Origin: an uncultured Bacilli bacterium
Lineage (GTDB): Bacteria > Bacillota_I > Bacilli_A > RF39 > UBA660
Assembly (NCBI GenBank): GCA_947626215.1
Contig: CANQRJ010000011.1
Span: 1 to 21,029, forward strand
DNA: 21,029 bases
Direction: 5' to 3'
The notes below the pieces were generated by a model. It searched no databases. It was not told where the DNA came from and saw only the letters and a program-made list of their open reading frames with translations. Numbering within the stretch: the stretch's first letter is position 1; every line of letters starts with the position of its first letter. Positions 16,518 through 21,029 of the stretch are shown in pieces. Position numbers and translations under genes: made by a program.

Positions 16518-17582
16518 ATGTTAGAAAGAAAATTTTTTATGTTAAAAATAGTTAAAACTGCAATTTTTCTTGTTATATTATTCATACTTTGGGTTGGAAT
16601 ATTTAAAATATTATGGATCAAAGATTCAACAAGTGAATTTTTTAAAGAACCAAAAAATACGCTTGATATTGTTTATGTAGGCGCCAGTAATGTATATATA
16701 CATTTTAATTCCTCTTTAGCATATAAAAAATATGGATTTACTACTGGAATATTATCTGCTGGTGCTCAAACTCCTGTTGCAATAGAATATCTTATAAAAG
16801 AATCACAAAAATATCAAAGCCCTTCTTTGTACATAATTGACTTAACTAAATTTGTAAATAATTTAAATATATACACCGAAGGTGAATTTAGAAATACTTT
16901 TGATGCTATACCTTTTTCATGGAATAGATTTGAAATGATAAATAATAGTTTAAAGTATTCTAATTTAAAATCAGATGAATATATGAATTACTATTTTAGT
17001 TTTTTTAAATATCATAATAGTTGGAAAAAAATAACGAAACAAAATTTTATAGAACCTGAAGAATTATTTAAAGGCTTTCTTTTGAACACTGAAACGTTAG
17101 AAAGAAAAAGTCAAAATATAGGGTATTGGAATAAAGAAATAGAATCTCTTGAAAAAGATAATTATAATGTATTAAATAATTTATTAAATTATTTAGATAA
17201 AGAAAATTTAAATTGTTTATTTGTGATACCGAAAAGAGGATTTTATTTATCAGAAATAAAAAAAATGAATTTCATTTCAAAAGAAATAAAAAAAAGAAAT
17301 TATTCTGTTATAAATTTTAATGAAATAGAGGATCTTTCAATTAATTCGGATAATGATTTTTATAATTTGTTTCATTTGAATATATATGGATCAACAAAAT
17401 ATACTTTATATTTTGCTAAATATCTACATGAACATTATGATTTACCAGATCATCGAAATGATAAAAAATATAACTCATGGGATAAAACATATGAAAAATT
17501 AAAAGAACATTATAAAGAATTAACTCAAAAAGATTTTGAAGAATTAGTTGAGGAAAGTACATTATTATTAAATAATAATTAA
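16518..17582 (+). CDS. SGNH/DltD-like membrane-anchored protein, paralogue 1
   Basis: 354 residues from ATG 16518 (AGAGG 10 nt upstream). An in-frame ATG at 16539 corresponds to the start of the two paralogues. One N-terminal membrane helix (about 12-34) is followed by an extracytoplasmic domain. YVGASN (53-58) is the block I serine (S57), and FHLNIYGSTK near the C-terminus carries the conserved His. The residue three before that His is Asn (N-L-F-H) rather than the Asp of the DxxH motif. DltD-like proteins help MBOAT proteins hand acyl groups to the polymer or edit them. Very similar to the next two genes; C-terminal DHRNDKKYNSW is shared. Confidence 0.78.
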   Translation: MLERKFFMLKIVKTAIFLVILFILWVGIFKILWIKDSTSEFFKEPKNTLDIVYVGASNVYIHFNSSLAYKKYGFTTGILSAGAQTPVAIEYLIKESQKYQSPSLYIIDLTKFVNNLNIYTEGEFRNTFDAIPFSWNRFEMINNSLKYSNLKSDEYMNYYFSFFKYHNSWKKITKQNFIEPEELFKGFLLNTETLERKSQNIGYWNKEIESLEKDNYNVLNNLLNYLDKENLNCLFVIPKRGFYLSEIKKMNFISKEIKKRNYSVINFNEIEDLSINSDNDFYNLFHLNIYGSTKYTLYFAKYLHEHYDLPDHRNDKKYNSWDKTYEKLKEHYKELTQKDFEELVEESTLLLNNN

Positions 17583-17600
17583 AAAAGGAAAGTGAGAGTC

Positions 17601-18641
17601 ATGAAAATAATAAAATCAATTATTTTTATGGTAATATTAATGGTAATTGGGGGGGGGTTATATAATGTATTAGGATTAAAAGATTCCATTAGTGAATTTT
17701 TTGAAGAACCAAAAAATACTATGGATATAGTCTATGTAGGACCAAGTAATGTTTATCTTCACTTCAATACAACATTAGCTTTTCAAGAATATGGATTTAC
17801 AACTGGACTATTATCAAATGGTGCTCAAAGTCCTGCAGTAATGGAGTATTTAATAAAAGAATCAAGAAAGTATCAAAATCCAAAATTATACATTCTTGAT
17901 ATAACTAAATTTATAGAGTCTTTATCAGATATTTCTGAAGGCAATTTACGACTTTCATTAGATGCAATGCCTTTTTCGTGGAATAGAATCGAGGCTATCA
18001 ATAGCACTTTAAAATATTATCATTTGAATTTTAAAGACTATATAAATTATTATTTTCGCTTTTTAAAATATCACAATAGTTGGAAAAAAATCTCAAAACA
18101 AAATTTTACAAAAATAGAATTTGTTTTTAAAGGTTTTATGTTTAATTCAGAAAATATTCAAATAAAACCTCAAAAATTATTAAATTGGAATTATGAAATT
18201 GAAACAATAGAAACAGAAAATCAATATGTATTAAATAATTTATTGAATTATTTAGATAAAGAAAATTTAAATTGCATTTTTGTAATTCCTAAAAAAAATT
18301 TTGATGAAACTAGAATGAAAAAGATGAATTTTATTACAAAAATAATAGAAAATAGAAATTATAAAGTTATTAATTTTAATAAAATTGATGATTTTCAAAT
18401 TGATTCTGAAAATGATTTTTTGGATGTGTCGCATCTAAATATTTATGGGTCAACAAAATTTACTTTATATTTTGCTAAATATCTACATGAACATTATGAT
18501 TTGCCAGATCATCGAAATGATAAAAAATATAATTCTTGGAATGAAGACTATGACAGATTTAAAGAGCAATATAAAAAATTAACCCAAAAAAATTTCATTG
18601 ATTTGCTTAATGAAGATAAAATATTTTTAAAAACTAATTAA
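17601..18641 (+). CDS. SGNH/DltD-like membrane-anchored protein, paralogue 2, phase-variable (ON)
   Basis: 346 residues from ATG 17601, which aligns without gaps to the other two paralogues. The in-frame GTG at 17592 overlaps the RBS region (AAGGAAAGTGAG) and is less likely. The membrane helix (about 6-26) contains Gly17-Gly18-Gly19 encoded exactly by the G9 run. YVGPSN gives S49, and DVSHLNIYGSTK near the C-terminus has the complete D-x-x-H pair, unlike its neighbours. Role inferred as in DltD: completing or controlling acyl transfer by the MBOAT protein. Loss or gain of one G stops translation within eight codons after the tract, so this gene should switch ON and OFF. It is in frame here. 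Confidence 0.8.
   Translation: MKIIKSIIFMVILMVIGGGLYNVLGLKDSISEFFEEPKNTMDIVYVGPSNVYLHFNTTLAFQEYGFTTGLLSNGAQSPAVMEYLIKESRKYQNPKLYILDITKFIESLSDISEGNLRLSLDAMPFSWNRIEAINSTLKYYHLNFKDYINYYFRFLKYHNSWKKISKQNFTKIEFVFKGFMFNSENIQIKPQKLLNWNYEIETIETENQYVLNNLLNYLDKENLNCIFVIPKKNFDETRMKKMNFITKIIENRNYKVINFNKIDDFQIDSENDFLDVSHLNIYGSTKFTLYFAKYLHEHYDLPDHRNDKKYNSWNEDYDRFKEQYKKLTQKNFIDLLNEDKIFLKTN
17649..17657 (+). repeat. Poly-G tract G9, phase-variation switch (ON here)
   Basis: Nine G's, exactly three GGG codons in the N-terminal membrane helix of the middle SGNH protein. With G10 the reading becomes GTT ATA TAA (stop); with G8 it becomes TAT ATA ATG TAT TAG (stop). The other two paralogues have no G-run at this place (WVG and WNV). 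Confidence 0.92.
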
Positions 18642-18664
18642 AAGAAAGAATAGGATGTATGTAT

Positions 18665-19708
18665 ATGAGAATAATAAAATCTGGTATATTTATAATAATT
18701 TTATTTTTACTATGGAATGTAGTATTTAATATTTTGTGGCTAAAAGGACCAGTTGTAAGTTATTTTAAAGAACCAAAAAATACTTTTGATGTAGTTTATA
18801 TTGGTTCTAGTAATGTTTTTCTTCATTTTAATTCTACTTTAGCATTTAATGAGTATGGTTTTACAACGGGTTTATTATCTGAAGGTGCCCAAACTCCGGC
18901 TGCTATAGAATATTTAATCAAAGAATCAAGAAAATATCAAAAACCATTATTTTATATAATTGATGTAACTAAGTTTGTAGATGATTTGTCATTGTTTGTC
19001 GAAGGAAATTTTAGAAATACTTTAGATGGGATGCCTTTTTCATGGAATAGAATCGAGGCTATTAATAAATCATTAAAATATTTTCCTATAGATTCCAGTG
19101 AATATATAAATTATTATTTTAGTTTTTTAAAATATCATAATATGTGGAAACAAATTTCTAAGCAAAATTTTGTGGAACCAGGAGATGTATTTAAAGGATA
19201 TAAATTATTTAGAGGAAATATCGTAGTAGAATCTCAGACTCTTCCAAAATGGGATTATGAGTTAGAAATATTAGAAGAAGACAATCAAAAAGTACTGAAT
19301 AGTCTTTTGGATTATTTAGAAAGTGAAAAATTAAATTGCCTTTTTGTTGTTCCAAATAGAGGCTTTGAAATTGAAAAAATGAAAAAAATGAATTATGTTA
19401 TAAAAACAATACAGAATAGAAATCATAAAATAATAAATTTTAATGAAATTAGTGACATAAAAATAGATTCTAAAAATGATTTATTTAATTATGATCATTT
19501 AAATATTTATGGGTCAACAAAATTTACTTTATATTTTTCTAAATACTTACATGAATATTATAATTTGCCTGATCATCGAAAGGATAAAAAATATAATTCA
19601 TGGTTTGAAAGCTATGATAAAATGAAAATTCAATATGATACATTATTAAAAAAGAATTTTGATGAATTAGTAAAAGAAGATAAAATATTATTAAATATAA
19701 ATAATTAA
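18665..19708 (+). CDS. SGNH/DltD-like membrane-anchored protein, paralogue 3
   Basis: 347 residues from ATG 18665, which is 9 nt after AGGA and aligns with the start of paralogue 2; ATG 18659, 6 nt earlier, is too close to the RBS. One membrane helix (about 6-26), then an extracytoplasmic SGNH-like domain: YIGSSN (S49) and DHLNIYGSTK near the C-terminus. The residue three before the His is Asn (N-Y-D-H), as in paralogue 1. Shares with the others the EPKNT..DVVY, GFTTGLLS.GAQ and PFSWNR.E.IN blocks and the DHR.DKKYNSW tail. Same inferred role in handing an acyl group to the surface polymer. Confidence 0.78.
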   Translation: MRIIKSGIFIIILFLLWNVVFNILWLKGPVVSYFKEPKNTFDVVYIGSSNVFLHFNSTLAFNEYGFTTGLLSEGAQTPAAIEYLIKESRKYQKPLFYIIDVTKFVDDLSLFVEGNFRNTLDGMPFSWNRIEAINKSLKYFPIDSSEYINYYFSFLKYHNMWKQISKQNFVEPGDVFKGYKLFRGNIVVESQTLPKWDYELEILEEDNQKVLNSLLDYLESEKLNCLFVVPNRGFEIEKMKKMNYVIKTIQNRNHKIINFNEISDIKIDSKNDLFNYDHLNIYGSTKFTLYFSKYLHEYYNLPDHRKDKKYNSWFESYDKMKIQYDTLLKKNFDELVKEDKILLNINN

Positions 19709-19723
19709 AGAAGGAGATACAAA

Positions 19724-20146
19724 ATGAATGATTATAAATTTTCGGATATTAAAATAGGATTGGGGGGGGGGTTATCAGTAAATATAACACAAGAAATGGT
19801 AGATACTTTTTGTAAAATCACTGGCGATATAAATCCATTACATACCGATCTAGAATTTGCTAAATCAAAAGGATTTCAAGAAAAAGTTGTATATGGAATG
19901 TTAACATCAAGCTTTTTATCGACTCTTGCTGGAGTTTATTTGCCAGGTAAAAATAGTTTAATACATGAAGTTAACATTTTATTTAAAAAGCCAGTTTTTT
20001 TATCAGATAGTCCTATTAGTATTGAAGGCAAAGTAATAGAAATAAATGAAATATTTAAACAATTTACAATTAAATTTGAAATAAAAAATAAAAATGGTGA
20101 TAAAGTAAGTCGGGGAACAATGAAAGTAGGTGTTTTAGATGAGTAA
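19724..20146 (+). CDS. MaoC-like (R)-specific hydratase, phase-variable (ON)
   Basis: 140 residues, single hot-dog domain. FCKITGDINPLH at 29-40 is the hydratase 2 motif with catalytic D35 and H40; AKSKGFQEKVVYGML (about 46-60) and LPGKNS are the next blocks, and FKKPVFLSD is the usual late strand. Such enzymes hydrate trans-2-enoyl thioesters to (R)-3-hydroxyacyl thioesters (or the reverse). Gly14-16 come from a G10 tract in the region between the first strand and the motif, where relatives usually have other residues. AAGGAG lies 7-8 nt upstream of ATG 19724. The SDR start overlaps its end by 8 nt. Together they suggest that the ACP carries a 3-hydroxyacyl chain. In frame here; either slip gives an early stop. 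Confidence 0.88.
   Translation: MNDYKFSDIKIGLGGGLSVNITQEMVDTFCKITGDINPLHTDLEFAKSKGFQEKVVYGMLTSSFLSTLAGVYLPGKNSLIHEVNILFKKPVFLSDSPISIEGKVIEINEIFKQFTIKFEIKNKNGDKVSRGTMKVGVLDE
19762..19771 (+). repeat. Poly-G tract G10, phase-variation switch (ON here)
   Basis: Ten G's form TTG GGG GGG GGG (Leu13-Gly16). With G9 the reading becomes GGT TAT CAG TAA; with G11 it runs GTT ATC AGT ... TTT TTG TAA, a stop about 15 codons on. Ten G's by chance in DNA of this composition are very improbable. Confidence 0.92.
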
Positions 20147-20870
20147 TGTGTTATTAGTTACAGGATCTACATCCGATATTGGAGTAGAGTTAATAAAAAA
20201 TGTACATCAAAACTATGATTATATAATTGCTCATTATAATCAAAACAAGGGAAATCTTGTAGAATTAGAAAAAAAACTAAAAGATAAGTTAATATTATTA
20301 TCTAGTGATTTTTTAGATGAAGAAGATACATGTAAAGTTGTAGATAAAATTATAGAAAAAGGAATTATTCCTAACCATATTGTTCATTTACCTGCTGGAA
20401 AATTTGAAAATATTAAATTTTCTAAAATAAATTGGCAAAAATTTAATAATGATCTTAATATTTCATTGCGTTCAATAGTTATTATTTTAAATAAATTATT
20501 ACCTATTATAGCAAAAGAAAAAAATGGTAAAGTTGTTATAATGTTATCATCATGTACTTTAAATATTCCACCTAAATACTTAACTAGTTATATAACAAGC
20601 AAATATGCTTTATTAGGGTTAATGAAAGCTTTATCTCAAGAGTATGCTGGAAAAGGAATCACAATAAATGGGGTATCTCCTAGCATGATAGAAACAAAAT
20701 TTTTGAATAATATTCCAACTTTAATCATAAAGCAAAATGCTGAAAATAGTCCTACAAAGGAAAATTTAAAAGTGAGTGAAGTAGTACCAACCATAGAATT
20801 TTTGCTTTCAGAAAAAGCAAATTGTATAACAGGACAAAATATTGCAATAACTAATGGAAACATAATGTAG
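20139..20870 (+). CDS. SDR-family oxidoreductase, FabG-like (3-oxoacyl reductase type)
   Basis: 243 residues, classical SDR length. VTGSTSDIG at 7-15 is the cofactor loop. LSSC around 136-139 with Y151-I-T-S-K155 gives the catalytic Ser-Tyr-Lys. VSPSMIETKFL (about 179-189) and ITGQNIAITNG at the end match FabG relatives. The usual NNAG is replaced by HLPAG (83-87), which marks a distinct subgroup. Probably reduces a 3-oxoacyl thioester on the local ACP, feeding the same hydroxyacyl pool as MaoC. There is no strong own RBS; the ATG lies inside the last codons of MaoC, so its translation likely depends on MaoC and may drop when the G10 tract slips. It is the last gene, followed immediately by a terminator. 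Confidence 0.85.
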   Translation: MSNVLLVTGSTSDIGVELIKNVHQNYDYIIAHYNQNKGNLVELEKKLKDKLILLSSDFLDEEDTCKVVDKIIEKGIIPNHIVHLPAGKFENIKFSKINWQKFNNDLNISLRSIVIILNKLLPIIAKEKNGKVVIMLSSCTLNIPPKYLTSYITSKYALLGLMKALSQEYAGKGITINGVSPSMIETKFLNNIPTLIIKQNAENSPTKENLKVSEVVPTIEFLLSEKANCITGQNIAITNGNIM

Positions 20871-20891
20871 AAGTGGGATTTCACTTCTTTT
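20869..20891 (+). terminator. Rho-independent terminator of the acylation operon
   Basis: Stem AGAAGTG (20869-20875) pairs with CACTTCT (20882-20888) around the loop GGATTT, followed by TTT. It overlaps the stop codon of the SDR gene. From here to the repeat at 20953 there are about 60 nt of A+T-rich sequence in which I see nothing else. Confidence 0.7.
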
Positions 20892-20952
20892 AAAATGCAG
20901 AAATGCTTTAAATTTAAGTTTTAAAATTTGTAATATATCTTTAAATTTTTGT

Positions 20953-21027
20953 TAAGGCAATCGCATAAAAATTTGACGTAAAATAGAATTATAAGGAAGG
21001 AATGACATTGAATATAAGATTTTCGAT
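20953..21027. repeat. Right copy of 75-bp perfect terminal inverted repeat (probable IS end)
   Basis: Exact reverse complement of 1-75. Read on the plus strand it runs TAAGGCAATCGCATAAAAAT, then a TTGACG hexamer, AAGGAAGG at 20993-21000 and an outward-facing start. Two extra bases (AT) lie beyond it before the window ends, so the true repeat may continue. Identity ends inward at 20953/20952. Confidence 0.93.
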
Positions 21028-21029
21028 AT
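21002..21029 (+). CDS. Outward-facing partial ORF start (possible transposase), right edge
   Basis: AAGGAAGG (20993-21000) precedes ATG 21002 and the in-frame TTG 21008, reading (M-T-)L-N-I-R-F-S-I to the window end. The TTG has the better spacing (7 nt). It is the same start as at the left edge, so two copies of one gene face outward from this locus. The transposase identity is inferred from the arrangement only. Confidence 0.4.

Noticed and set aside
20636..20884. Minus-strand open frame of 82 codons over the end of the SDR gene
   Set aside because: Antisense to conserved FabG-like residues and starting in the terminator hairpin; no RBS.
1..21029. Epsilonproteobacterial (Campylobacter/Helicobacter) origin, suggested by the poly-G switches and low G+C
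   Set aside because: The DUF6020-like and GtrA-fusion proteins, the dlt-like MBOAT/SGNH module and strong AAGGAGG sites fit Firmicutes better. This remains a judgement, not proof.
1..21029. Site-specific invertase-driven phase inversion of the whole segment
   Set aside because: No recombinase gene is in the window, and the repeats look like gene starts of a mobile element. Inversion by homologous recombination between the copies remains possible.

Overview
The window is very A+T-rich (G+C clearly below 30% by eye) and gene-dense. Nearly all genes run on the + strand behind AAGGAG-type ribosome binding sites, many overlapping by 4 nt. The families present (DUF6020-like and GtrA membrane proteins, a WbaP/EpsL-type phosphoglycosyl transferase, a DltB/DltD-like acylation module) point to a low-GC Firmicute, perhaps a gut Bacilli/Erysipelotrichia or Clostridia lineage. 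This placement is inference; no rRNA or housekeeping marker is present. It is a cell-envelope glycopolymer locus: one part builds and glycosylates, the other acylates or decorates.

Layout. 1-75 and 20953-21027 are a perfect 75-bp inverted repeat containing an RBS and the first codons of an outward-facing gene. This looks like the ends of two inverted copies of one repeated element (probably an IS), where the sequence stops. Just inside the left copy is a DUF6020-like/GtrA gene lacking its 5' end (76-1629), then an FAD oxidoreductase of the UDP-galactopyranose-mutase-like group (1645-3198) and a terminator. After a promoter with an overlapping palindrome comes an initiating sugar transferase (3394-4065). 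A second operon (4314-12442) carries a membrane glycosyltransferase, a membrane protein with a GtrA tail, a DPM1-like GT2, an epimerase, a nucleotidyltransferase, a flippase-like/kinase fusion and a HAD phosphatase. acpS (12510-12821, minus strand) is convergent to this operon and divergent from the next: fkbH-type gene, acyl carrier protein, MBOAT, three tandem DltD-like SGNH proteins, MaoC dehydratase and a FabG-like SDR (12939-20870), closed by a terminator.

Main discovery. Three long poly-G tracts lie inside coding genes of this AT-rich locus: G9 in the membrane glycosyltransferase (5254-5262, currently out of frame), G9 in the middle SGNH paralogue (17649-17657, in frame) and G10 in the MaoC gene (19762-19771, in frame). 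In each case both alternative frames hit a stop 3-15 codons after the tract, as expected of slipped-strand ON/OFF switches. The locus thus looks like a multi-switch contingency system in which glycosylation and acyl decoration of one surface polymer vary independently (8 combinations).

How it may work together (inference): the sugar transferase starts the lipid-linked unit. The GT2 plus GtrA domains and GT-C-like proteins form a Gtr-type side-chain system. FkbH loads an acyl or glyceryl unit on the ACP (activated by AcpS), MaoC and SDR shape a hydroxyacyl chain, and MBOAT plus SGNH proteins move it to the polymer outside the membrane.
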